A model generated the notes under the pieces. That model did not search any database. It worked only from the letters and a program-made list of their open reading frames with translations, and was not told the origin of the DNA. Of a DNA stretch of 64,000 bases, positions 35,913-43,855 are shown one piece after another. The stretch is from Paenarthrobacter aurescens. GTDB taxonomy: Bacteria > Actinomycetota > Actinomycetes > Actinomycetales > Micrococcaceae. The stretch is from contig NZ_JAOEFX010000002.1 in the NCBI RefSeq assembly GCF_025421775.1, positions 124,001-188,000 on the forward strand. The letters are read 5' to 3'. Numbering within the stretch: position 1 is the stretch's first letter; every line of letters begins with the position of its first letter. The position numbers and the translations under genes were made by a program.

Positions 35913-35971
35913 CCATGCCTGCGGGAATCGCGGCCTGAATTCCTGCGTTTCCCCTGCTGGAGGATAGACAA

Positions 35972-37633
35972 ATGACAGCAACTTTGGTGGCCAAGGACCT
36001 TGCCGGTGGCCACGGCCATCGCACGCTTTTTTCCGACCTTTCCCTGACTGTGGCGCCCGGCGAAGTCGTGGGCGTCGTGGGAGCGAACGGCGCTGGCAAG
36101 TCCACGCTGCTGCGCATCCTTGCCGGCGTCGATCAGCCTCAGGCGGGCAGCGTTAACCTGGCCCCTTCAGACGCCTTCGTGGGCTGGTTGCCGCAGGAAC
36201 ATGAGCGCACAGCGGGTGAAACGATCGCGGCATATATTGCCCGGCGCACTGGCTGTGCTCTGGCAACAGCAGAGATGGAATCCACTGCCGAGGCTCTCGG
36301 AACGGGAGCCCCTGGAGCAGACGATGCCTACTCACTCGCCTTCGACCGCTGGATGGCGTCCGGTGCGGCGGACTTGGAGGAAAGAATCCCGGCTGTGCTG
36401 GCAGACCTTGGCCTGGAGCTGGGTGCCGACGCCCTCATGACCGGCCTTTCCGGCGGACAGGCAGCACGCGTGGCCCTGGCTGCGCTGCTGCTCAGCCGGT
36501 TCGACGTCGTCCTCCTCGACGAACCCACCAACGATCTGGACCTTGATGGCCTGGCCCGCCTCGAAGCTTTTGTCCAGGGCCTTCGTGGCGGTGTGGTCCT
36601 GGTATCCCACGACCGCGAATTCCTGGCCCGCTGCGTCACCACCGTGGTGGAACTGGACCTGGCCCAAAACTCCGTAGCCGTGTACGACGGCGGGTACGAG
36701 GCGTTCCTCGAGGAGCGCGCAGTAGCCAAACGCCATGCCCGCGAACGCTACGAAGAGTTTGCCAACACCAAGGCAGACCTCGTCTCCCGCGCACGCACCC
36801 AGCGGGAGTGGAGCTCCCAGGGTGTTCGCAACGCCATGAAGAAAAACCCGGACAATGACAAAATCCGTCGCGCCGCGAGCAGTGAGTCGTCGGAGAAGCA
36901 GGCCCAGAAAGTCCGCCAAATGGAGTCCCGCATCGCCAGGCTCACTGAGGTGGAGGAGCCGCGCAAGGAGTGGCAGCTGCAGTTCAGCATCGGCCAGGCT
37001 CCCCGCTCAAGTGCCGTCGTCGCCACGTTGCGCAACGTCGTCGCGCGTCAGGGCGACTTCACGCTGGGACCGGTGAACCTCCAACTCAACGGCGGAGAGC
37101 GCATCGGTATCACAGGACCAAACGGCGCCGGCAAATCGACCCTGCTGCGCCTGCTGCTTGGGACGCAGGAACCGGACGACGGCGACGCCTCCATGGGTGC
37201 CTCCGTCGCCATCGGCGAAATTGACCAGGCCCGCGGACTGCTCGACGGCGGCCGGCAGCTTGGGGACGCCGTCGAAGCTGTGCTGGTGGACTGGAACAGC
37301 GCAGACGTTCGCACGCTCCTTGCAAAGTTCGGCCTCAAGGCCGACCACACCTCGCGGACCGTGGATTCGTTGTCGCCGGGGGAGCGGACACGTGCAGCCC
37401 TCGCGTTGCTGCAGGCCCGTGGCGTGAACCTGCTGGTGCTGGATGAACCCACCAACCATTTGGACCTCCCGGCTATCGAACAGCTTGAAGAGGCGTTGGA
37501 AAGCTACGAAGGCGCACTCCTGCTGGTCACCCACGACCGCCGGCTGTTGGAGAACGTGCGGCTGGATTCACGCTGGCACCTCGAAGACGGCCAGGTCCAG
37601 GAGCTCCACCACACCCCAAGCCAGGAGAAGTAA
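35972..37633 (+). CDS. ABC-F family ATPase (ribosome-associated type)
   Basis: A 553-residue protein with two ABC domains and no membrane part. Walker A GANGAGKST and GPNGAGKST, signatures LSGGQAAR and LSPGERTR, and Walker B LLDEPTNDLDL and LDEPTNHLDL are all present, joined by a charged ~90-residue linker (RERYEEFANTKADLVSRART ... KVRQMESRIARLTEV), the part that reaches into the ribosome in this family. It is likely a translation factor or antibiotic target-protection protein; the leader hairpin favours inducible resistance. ATG with GGAGGA upstream. The ABC exporter follows after 2 bases. Confidence 0.9.
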   Translation: MTATLVAKDLAGGHGHRTLFSDLSLTVAPGEVVGVVGANGAGKSTLLRILAGVDQPQAGSVNLAPSDAFVGWLPQEHERTAGETIAAYIARRTGCALATAEMESTAEALGTGAPGADDAYSLAFDRWMASGAADLEERIPAVLADLGLELGADALMTGLSGGQAARVALAALLLSRFDVVLLDEPTNDLDLDGLARLEAFVQGLRGGVVLVSHDREFLARCVTTVVELDLAQNSVAVYDGGYEAFLEERAVAKRHARERYEEFANTKADLVSRARTQREWSSQGVRNAMKKNPDNDKIRRAASSESSEKQAQKVRQMESRIARLTEVEEPRKEWQLQFSIGQAPRSSAVVATLRNVVARQGDFTLGPVNLQLNGGERIGITGPNGAGKSTLLRLLLGTQEPDDGDASMGASVAIGEIDQARGLLDGGRQLGDAVEAVLVDWNSADVRTLLAKFGLKADHTSRTVDSLSPGERTRAALALLQARGVNLLVLDEPTNHLDLPAIEQLEEALESYEGALLLVTHDRRLLENVRLDSRWHLEDGQVQELHHTPSQEK

Positions 37634-37635
37634 CC

Positions 37636-39549
37636 ATGAGCATGGACCGCGTTGCCTGGAGCTCGCTGTACAACATCACCACTGCCAAGAGCGGATCAAA
37701 GCCGTTCTCCAAGGAAACGCTGAAGCGGGTCCTGGCTTTTGCGGCGCCGCATAAAGGCAAACTGATTGCCTTCGTGATCGCCTCCATCGCGGGGGCTTTC
37801 CTGGCTGTCGCCACGCCGGTGCTTGCCGGCCAGGTGGTGGACGCCATCATTGCCAAGGCGGGTGTGGACACCGTCATTTGGTTGGCCGTCCTGATCGCCA
37901 TCGTGGCTGTAGGCGAAGCCGGTGTGGGCCTGCTGACCCGATGGCTGTCCTCCATCATTGGCGAGGGCGTCATTGTGGACCTCCGCACCAAGGTGTTCGA
38001 TCACGTGCAGCGCATGCCCATTGCCTTCTTCACCAGGACGCGCACGGGTGCTTTGGTCAGCCGTTTGAACAACGATGTCATTGGGGCGCAGTCTGCCTTC
38101 GCAGGCACCTTGTCCGGCGTGGTCAGCAACGTGGTGGCCCTGGCCTTGACCCTGGCCGTCATGCTGAACACCTCCTGGCTGGTCACAGTGCTGGCCATGG
38201 TCCTGCTGCCCATCTTCCTGATCCCTGCCCGGCGCATGGGCTCCAAGCTGGCGGACCTCCGCCGCGAAGCGGCCGCGCACAACGCCGCCATGGGCACCCA
38301 AATGACCGAGCGCTTCTCAGCTCCGGGCGCCACGCTGGTGAAGCTGTTCGGCCGCCCGGACGAGGAATCCCGTGAGTTCGCTGCCCGTGCCGGCCGCGTC
38401 CGGGACATCGGAATCCGGACCGCCATGCTGCAGTTCACGTTCGTCACTGCCCTGACGTTGGTCTCTGCCCTGGCGCTCGCCCTGGTCTATGGACTGGGTG
38501 GCTGGCTGGCCCTCGGCGGCCAACTTGCCCCGGGTGACGTGGTGGTCCTGGCACTCCTCCTCACCAGGCTCTACGCCCCATTGACCGCGCTCTCCAACGC
38601 CCGTGTGGAAATCATGAGCGCCCTGGTCAGCTTCGAGCGCGTGTTCGAAATCCTTGACCTGAAGCCGCTGATCACGGAGAAGCCGGACGCTGCAGCAGTT
38701 CCGGCCGGTCCCGTAGCCGTGGAATTCGACGACGTCAGGTTCTCCTATCCTTCCGCGGACAAAGTCTCCCTGGCGTCACTGGAAGAAGTGTCCACTCTCG
38801 ACACCCGCGGCGGTGAGGAAGTCCTGCACGGCGTCAGCTTCAGGGTGGAGCCGGGCCAGACCGTAGCTTTGGTGGGTTCTTCCGGTGCGGGCAAGTCCAC
38901 TGTGGCGCAGTTGATGTCCCGTTTGTACGACGTCGACTCCGGGGCCGTGCGCCTGGGCGGACACGGCTCTGGAACGGGCCTTGACGTACGCGATGTCCGC
39001 TTCGATTCGCTGCGGGACACCTTGGGCATGGTGACCCAGGACGGCCACCTGTTCCACGAAAGCATCGCGTCAAACCTGCGCCTCGCTCGTCCGGATGCAA
39101 CCGAAGAGGACATGTGGGACGTGCTGCGGCGGGCGCGCCTGGAACCGATGATCCGCTCCCTGCCTGATGGCCTGGAAACCGTGGTGGGGGAGCGCGGCTA
39201 CCGGCTCTCCGGCGGTGAACGCCAACGGCTCACTATTGCCCGCCTCCTGATCAAACAGCCGCGCGTCGTGATTTTGGACGAAGCCACGGCTGCGCTGGAC
39301 TCCACCAACGAGGCCGCCGTCCAGGCGGCCTTGGGCGAGGCGCTCGAGGGGCGTACCGCCGTCGTGATTGCGCACCGGCTGTCCACTATCCGTGCGGCAG
39401 ACGCCATTCTGGTGGTTGAGGACGGCAGGATCGTGGAGCGGGGCACGCACACGGAGCTGCTCGCAGCCGACGGTCGATACGCAGAGCTGTATCAAACCCA
39501 GTTCGCGGAAGCCACTGCGGTGGCGAAGGAAGCGGTCCCGGAGCTGTAG
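37636..39549 (+). CDS. ABC exporter, fused permease-ATPase half-transporter
   Basis: A 637-residue type IV exporter: six spans at ~40-320, then an ATPase with Walker A GSSGAGKST, signature LSGGERQR and Walker B VVILDEATAALDS. It works as a homodimer or with a partner to export drugs, lipids or peptides; none is implied by sequence alone. It starts 2 bases after the ABC-F gene with AGGAG 8 bases ahead, so the two are one unit and could jointly give drug tolerance. Confidence 0.93.
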   Translation: MSMDRVAWSSLYNITTAKSGSKPFSKETLKRVLAFAAPHKGKLIAFVIASIAGAFLAVATPVLAGQVVDAIIAKAGVDTVIWLAVLIAIVAVGEAGVGLLTRWLSSIIGEGVIVDLRTKVFDHVQRMPIAFFTRTRTGALVSRLNNDVIGAQSAFAGTLSGVVSNVVALALTLAVMLNTSWLVTVLAMVLLPIFLIPARRMGSKLADLRREAAAHNAAMGTQMTERFSAPGATLVKLFGRPDEESREFAARAGRVRDIGIRTAMLQFTFVTALTLVSALALALVYGLGGWLALGGQLAPGDVVVLALLLTRLYAPLTALSNARVEIMSALVSFERVFEILDLKPLITEKPDAAAVPAGPVAVEFDDVRFSYPSADKVSLASLEEVSTLDTRGGEEVLHGVSFRVEPGQTVALVGSSGAGKSTVAQLMSRLYDVDSGAVRLGGHGSGTGLDVRDVRFDSLRDTLGMVTQDGHLFHESIASNLRLARPDATEEDMWDVLRRARLEPMIRSLPDGLETVVGERGYRLSGGERQRLTIARLLIKQPRVVILDEATAALDSTNEAAVQAALGEALEGRTAVVIAHRLSTIRAADAILVVEDGRIVERGTHTELLAADGRYAELYQTQFAEATAVAKEAVPEL

Positions 39550-39948
39550 CTATTTCAGCAGTGGGATGACGTGGTCTGTCAGCAATGGGGCCAGGTCCGT
39601 GGGTAAGGGCGCTGTGAGGTCCAACCAGCGGATCTCCGCTATCTCGGCAGAAGGGTGTGCGTCCCAGGTCCCGGGAGCAGTGAACACCGTGGCTTCGATG
39701 TTCGTCGCCGTTTCGTTGGCAGCTACTGCGAGCCAGACGCCCAATGGCTCCAGGTCGCCCGAAGCCACTTCGATGCCGACTTCCTCGAACAGTTCCCGGG
39801 ATGCCGCCTGCGCCGCAGTTTCGCCGGGCTCGGGCTTGCCGCCGGGGTGCATGAACTTGTTCGTCCCGCGCTTGCGGACGGTCAGCAGGTGGCCTTCGTC
39901 GTTGTAGACGCAGACTGCGCTGACCACAATGAGGTCCGTGGTGGTCAC
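39550..39948 (-). CDS. NUDIX hydrolase
   Basis: A 132-residue enzyme with a complete NUDIX box (GGKPEPGETAAQAASRELFEEVGI), which hydrolyses nucleoside-diphosphate-linked substrates with Mg2+. The RKRGTNKFMHPGGKPEPG lead is typical of small cytosolic house-cleaning members; substrate unknown. The GTG start overlaps the DUF6314 stop by 4 bases with GGGAGG 5 bases ahead. It ends directly against the convergent exporter gene, with no gap. Confidence 0.92.
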   Translation of the reverse strand: MTTTDLIVVSAVCVYNDEGHLLTVRKRGTNKFMHPGGKPEPGETAAQAASRELFEEVGIEVASGDLEPLGVWLAVAANETATNIEATVFTAPGTWDAHPSAEIAEIRWLDLTAPLPTDLAPLLTDHVIPLLK

Positions 39949-40403
39949 ACTTGCCTCCCGGCGTCGATTCGGACCAGGTGCGATTCAAGCAGCAGATCCT
40001 TGGCGGGCCCACGGACATCCCAGGTAAAGCTGAAGGAATCGGGACCTACCCAGGCGTACTTGACGCGGTAATCGTCGGGATCGCACCAATGCTCGTCCCG
40101 GTTGCCCTGTGCAGCGAAACTCATGATGTGGAACGGCCTGCCGTCGGGAAAGAACACATCCATGGACGCGGGGTCTGCCCCCGGTTTGAGAACGTACTCG
40201 CGAAAAGCCGGGCCGGAATGGGTAGGCCACTGCATGGTGCCGTCTTCGCGGTAGTCCAGGCCGCCGTCGGGGTTCAGGGAGTAACGCACGACGCCGGTAA
40301 AAGTACCGCGGGTGCCGGAGGCCCGGTCCAGGAGGGTCCGCTCCACAGTCCAGCTGCCGGCCAAGTAGGCCTGCAAGTCCTGGGTGGGCTGCTGGTGGTT
40401 CAA
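39945..40403 (-). CDS. DUF6314 family protein
   Basis: A 152-residue soluble, probably lipocalin-like protein (AYLAGSWTVERTLLDRASGTRGTFTG; YREDGTMQWPTHSG; HWCDPDDYRVKY) of the DUF6314 family. Function unknown. The TTG at 40403 lies two bases from the 3' end of the tRNA-Arg gene, so its only ribosome-binding-like sequence (GAGGG) is part of the tRNA. An internal TTG at 40376 is an alternative start. It is coupled to the NUDIX gene by a 4-base overlap. Confidence 0.75.
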   Translation of the reverse strand: MNHQQPTQDLQAYLAGSWTVERTLLDRASGTRGTFTGVVRYSLNPDGGLDYREDGTMQWPTHSGPAFREYVLKPGADPASMDVFFPDGRPFHIMSFAAQGNRDEHWCDPDDYRVKYAWVGPDSFSFTWDVRGPAKDLLLESHLVRIDAGRQV

Positions 40404-40404
40404 G

Positions 40405-40477
40405 TGCCCTCGATTGGAATCGAACCAACGACACCGGCTTTAGGAGAGCCGTGCTCTATCCACTGAGCTACGAGGGC
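40405..40477 (-). tRNA. tRNA-Arg (anticodon CCU)
   Basis: A 73-base cloverleaf on the minus strand: acceptor stem GCCCTCG/CGAGGGC plus discriminator A, D arm GCTCAGTGGATAGAGC, anticodon stem CGGCT/AGCCG with loop CTCCTAA (anticodon CCU, reading AGG), and T arm TTGGTTCGATTCCAA. No encoded CCA. AGG is a rare codon in GC-rich actinobacteria. Confidence 0.97.
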
Positions 40478-40585
40478 CTGTGTGTCCATGGCTCTAAATC
40501 CCGCTGCTGGAGCTCAAGGGCCCGGACACGACTACAAGCATACAAGCTGCCGGGGCGCTGCCCGAACACCGTTAGGCTGGCGAGC

Positions 40586-41371
40586 ATGAAAGGGCACCCG
40601 ATTGCACCGGCTCCGGCCGGATCATTCCTCCCCAACCTCCGCAGCACCAGGGCAAACATCGGTGGGTGGGCGCAACTGAGCGTCGTCCAATACTTCGTGG
40701 CCGAAGCGGCCGTCATTGAGGCATGGGCTGGTCCGCAGCCGTACAGCCGTGCCACCGGATACATCAGCGATCTTGGAGCAGTGTCATGCGGTGTGTACGA
40801 GGACAGGGCTGTTTGTTCACCGTTGCACTGGCTGATGAACGCTTCGTTTGTGGTCCAAGGCCTGGGCCTCATCCTGGGTGCACTGTTCCTGACCGCCGGG
40901 CTTCTGTGCGTAGCGGCCCGTCCGGGGATGACAGCCCGGCGCTTCCGGTCCGTAGCGACCGGTTCCACTCCCGCCCGCGTGCTGACTGTGCCGTGGATCC
41001 TTGCAGTCGCGATCCGGATCCTCACCGGAGTTGCCGGCGCAGGAACCGTCCTTGTTGGGTTGGTGCCTGAAGACCTCGACTCACCGTGGCATTTTGCGGG
41101 TGCCTTGATGTTCTTCATCGGGGGAGGGTTTGCCCTGCTTCTGCTCGGCGTCCTGTGGTTCCGGCAAACTCCGGTCAGCTGGTTCCTTGCCCTGTGCGGC
41201 CTGCTCTGTGTCGGTGCACTCATCGTGGGTGGGATCACCGGGATGGAGGTGCCCCTGCCCGGCCTTCTGGAGCGGCTCATGGGGTACCCGGTGACGGTCG
41301 GTCTGGCGGCGGCCGGCCTGGTGATCGCCCAGCGTTTGCACACAGAACGGAAAGCGGCACGTCTGCGCTGA
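40586..41371 (+). CDS. DUF998 membrane protein, first tandem copy
   Basis: A 261-residue integral membrane protein with about six spans. It shares with the next gene YISDLGAVSCG, VCSPLHWLMNASFVVQG and VGLVPED, the DUF998 pattern. Function unknown. The start at 40586 has no ribosome-binding site; TAGGCT lies 7 bases upstream, fitting a leaderless transcript. It is divergent from the tRNA-Arg gene. Confidence 0.85.
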   Translation: MKGHPIAPAPAGSFLPNLRSTRANIGGWAQLSVVQYFVAEAAVIEAWAGPQPYSRATGYISDLGAVSCGVYEDRAVCSPLHWLMNASFVVQGLGLILGALFLTAGLLCVAARPGMTARRFRSVATGSTPARVLTVPWILAVAIRILTGVAGAGTVLVGLVPEDLDSPWHFAGALMFFIGGGFALLLLGVLWFRQTPVSWFLALCGLLCVGALIVGGITGMEVPLPGLLERLMGYPVTVGLAAAGLVIAQRLHTERKAARLR

Positions 41372-41439
41372 GGGTGGACGTGGTGCGCGACCACGGAGCA
41401 AGTGGTGCATAGGGTGCACGCGGGGTCTATTCTGGCGCT

Positions 41440-42267
41440 ATGACGACGCCGGGTGGTCCGCGCGGAGGCGACCGGGGACTTCTTCCTGACCTCGCAGGGC
41501 GCCGCGAACTGGTGGGGGGCTGGGCAGCGATTACGCCCATCCACTACTTCGTGGTGGAAGCCCTGGCGATAGCTGCATGGCTTGGGAACCCGGGCTATGA
41601 ACGGCGGGCCCACGTCATCAGCGATCTCGGCGCGGTCCACTGCGGGCCCTTCAACGGGTATGAAGTCTGTTCCCCGCTCAATTGGTTGATGAACGTCTCG
41701 TTCGTGCTGCAGGGTGTGGCCATGGTCCTTGGCGCCGCGCTGGTGAATACGGCAGTTTTGTCAATCGCAGCGGAGCCGGGTGCGCGGGTCATTACTCCCC
41801 GGATGGCTTCGGAATCCCACAGGGCAGCCGAGTCCTTTCCCTGGATCGCAGCCGGCGCGGTGAGGGCACTGATCCTCGTGGCGGGCATAGGCCAGGCAAT
41901 GGTTGGCCTGGTTCCGGAAGATACGGACCTGGCGTTGCATCTGGTCGGCGCGGGCATGTACTTCATCGCCGGCCCACTGTCCTTGGCGATCCTGGGCGTC
42001 GTGTGGCGCAGGCATACCCGGATGTCCTGGTTTGTCCTGGTATGTGGTGCGGTGTCCTTGGGGACCACCATCTACATACTTGCTGTGGGGCTGCGCGTGG
42101 AGGAGCCGGGTGCGATCGAACGCACCATGGCCTATCCGATCATCATGGGCCTATCCATGATGGGCCTGGTGGTGGCACGCCGGGTGACGAAGCAAAGGAA
42201 AGCCGTCAGGGCTTCTGTGCGCTCTTCCGCCCCAGGAACACAGCAGCCACACCGCACAGCAGGCTGA
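41440..42267 (+). CDS. DUF998 membrane protein, second tandem copy
   Basis: A 275-residue paralogue of the upstream protein with the same motifs (VISDLGAVHCG, VCSPLNWLMNVSFVLQG, MVGLVPED). It has its own leaderless-type promoter: TATTCT ends 6 bases before the ATG. Its last 62 bases overlap the convergent membrane-protein gene. Function unknown. Confidence 0.85.
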   Translation: MTTPGGPRGGDRGLLPDLAGRRELVGGWAAITPIHYFVVEALAIAAWLGNPGYERRAHVISDLGAVHCGPFNGYEVCSPLNWLMNVSFVLQGVAMVLGAALVNTAVLSIAAEPGARVITPRMASESHRAAESFPWIAAGAVRALILVAGIGQAMVGLVPEDTDLALHLVGAGMYFIAGPLSLAILGVVWRRHTRMSWFVLVCGAVSLGTTIYILAVGLRVEEPGAIERTMAYPIIMGLSMMGLVVARRVTKQRKAVRASVRSSAPGTQQPHRTAG

Positions 42268-42841
42268 CGAGGAAAAGCACCCATGAGGCAACGGTGAGGC
42301 CGGAAGCCAGGGCGACCGACCCGGCGTCGGGCGTTTCTGCGGCCAGCATGGAATCGATGGCGACGTTGGACCACAGGTGGGCCACGGCGAACAGCAGGGG
42401 AGCGGCCCACATTGCCCAGCGGAGGGACTTCCGCGCCACGTTGGTGCCGATCAGCAACAACCAGCTGAATCCGAAGATCAGCGGAAACAGTGTTCCCGCA
42501 GTCTTGTGGATGTAGTTCAACTGCCCGCGTGCTGACTCATCCATGGCGTCATGAAGCTGGGCGACATAGTCCTGCGAGAAACCGCCGATCAGCGAATCCG
42601 GCATCGCCAGGCCGCCGGAGAGCTGCGTCATCTGGTTAAGGGTCAGCAAGTGCAGGTACCAGAACAGGAACAGGCTGGCCACGACGCCCGCGATCACAAT
42701 GAGCTTGGAGTTGCTCTGCGCCTTCTGCGGGGTGCGCTGGGTGGTGTTGTTGATCACGGGAGGAAGCGTGTGATCTGGAACCACTGCCTTTGCTCCGTGC
42801 TTCTTGATGCGCTGGGCTGGTGTCTTGGCCATGTCATTCAT
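42206..42841 (-). CDS. Four-span membrane protein of unknown function
   Basis: A 211-residue protein with a basic cytoplasmic start (RIKKHGAKA) and about four spans (~50-70, 116-136, 145-163, 182-203). An extracytoplasmic region between spans 1 and 2 holds MPDSLIGGFSQDYVAQLHDAM. No family recognised. Start at ATG 42841 or at 42832; neither has a clear ribosome-binding site. It is divergent from the phosphatase gene by 24 bases, and its 3' end overlaps the DUF998 gene. Confidence 0.72.
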   Translation of the reverse strand: MNDMAKTPAQRIKKHGAKAVVPDHTLPPVINNTTQRTPQKAQSNSKLIVIAGVVASLFLFWYLHLLTLNQMTQLSGGLAMPDSLIGGFSQDYVAQLHDAMDESARGQLNYIHKTAGTLFPLIFGFSWLLLIGTNVARKSLRWAMWAAPLLFAVAHLWSNVAIDSMLAAETPDAGSVALASGLTVASWVLFLVSLLCGVAAVFLGRKSAQKP

Positions 42842-42865
42842 TATCCCGCCACATAAGCTGGAACC

Positions 42866-43711
42866 ATGACCACCGGCAGGCACACAGCAACTGAACTCGA
42901 TCCCTCACTCGACGACTACCAACTGGCCAGCGCCCTGGTCCGCGAAGCAGGCCAACTGGCGCTGCTGATGCGGATGGGCGGCTTGCAGGGCGAACGCAAG
43001 ACGTCGGTGTCCGACGTCGTCACGGCAGCCGATCACGCAGCCGAGGCTTACGTCCTGGAACAGTTGCAGCGCTGCCGCCCCGAGGATGGCATCCTCGGGG
43101 AGGAAGGCGCGTCAGTGGCCGGAACCAGTGGCCGGACATGGGTGATCGATCCCGTGGACGGCACCTACAACTTCCTGCACGGTTCCACATACTGGTGCTC
43201 GGCCATTGCCCTTAAGAGGGACAGCTCTGACCACGGAACCAACCCGGTGGTAGATCCGGACGTGCTGCTCGGGGCCATTTACCAGCCCGAGCTGGACAAG
43301 CTCTGGCTGGGCGGCCAGGGTCACCCGGCCACGCTTAACGGCGAGCCGATCTCCGGTTCCGGCGACCGTTCCGTTGCCGACATCTGCGCGGCCACCTACA
43401 TCCACCCCACGTGGTTGGCCGATCCCCGCACAGCGATGCCATGGCACGCTGCTGCCGTCTCCGCCGCCTCATTGCGCATGTTCGGCTCCGGGTCCTGCGA
43501 CCTCGGCCGCGTCGCCGACGGCGAACTCGGTTGCTGGTTCCAGCACAGTTGCCCGGAATGGGACTGGCTCCCCGGTAAGGCGATCGTCCGGGCGGCTGGT
43601 GGGGACACCGCCGTCGTGAAGGTCAACGGACTGAATTGGTTCGTCGCAGGTGGCCCGACGGCGGTGCGCGAGTTGAGCGCCGCCCTCACCTCGGTCCCAC
43701 AGTTCGCCTAG
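42866..43711 (+). CDS. Inositol-monophosphatase-family phosphatase
   Basis: A 281-residue Mg2+-dependent sugar-phosphate phosphatase. Metal-binding motifs are intact: GEEGA, WVIDPVDGTYNFLHG and the late EWDWLPGKAIVRAAGG. It could act on inositol-1-phosphate, histidinol phosphate or a related compound; sequence alone does not decide. TAAGCT lies 6 bases before the ATG with no ribosome-binding site, so it appears leaderless. Confidence 0.9.
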   Translation: MTTGRHTATELDPSLDDYQLASALVREAGQLALLMRMGGLQGERKTSVSDVVTAADHAAEAYVLEQLQRCRPEDGILGEEGASVAGTSGRTWVIDPVDGTYNFLHGSTYWCSAIALKRDSSDHGTNPVVDPDVLLGAIYQPELDKLWLGGQGHPATLNGEPISGSGDRSVADICAATYIHPTWLADPRTAMPWHAAAVSAASLRMFGSGSCDLGRVADGELGCWFQHSCPEWDWLPGKAIVRAAGGDTAVVKVNGLNWFVAGGPTAVRELSAALTSVPQFA

Positions 43712-43808
43712 GTCCTGAAACAGCGTTAACCCCTTCGGGTACCCCCGCGAAGCTCCACTGTTTGCCCTTGTTATTTTGCACCGGGGGGCGATTGCCTCCA
43801 CGGTCTCA

Positions 43809-43836
43809 GCTGCAGAACAGCCCTCTGTTCTGCAGC
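43809..43836 (+). promoter_or_regulatory. Perfect 11-bp inverted repeat before the surface-protein gene
   Basis: GCTGCAGAACA and TGTTCTGCAGC flank a 6-base loop, 19 bases before the start codon and just upstream of AAGGGGG. It may be a leader hairpin or an operator; there is no T-run. A promoter may lie at TTGCCCTTGTTATTTT (43762-43777). Confidence 0.5.
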
Positions 43837-43855
43837 GTTCGCAAGGGGGAAGTAC

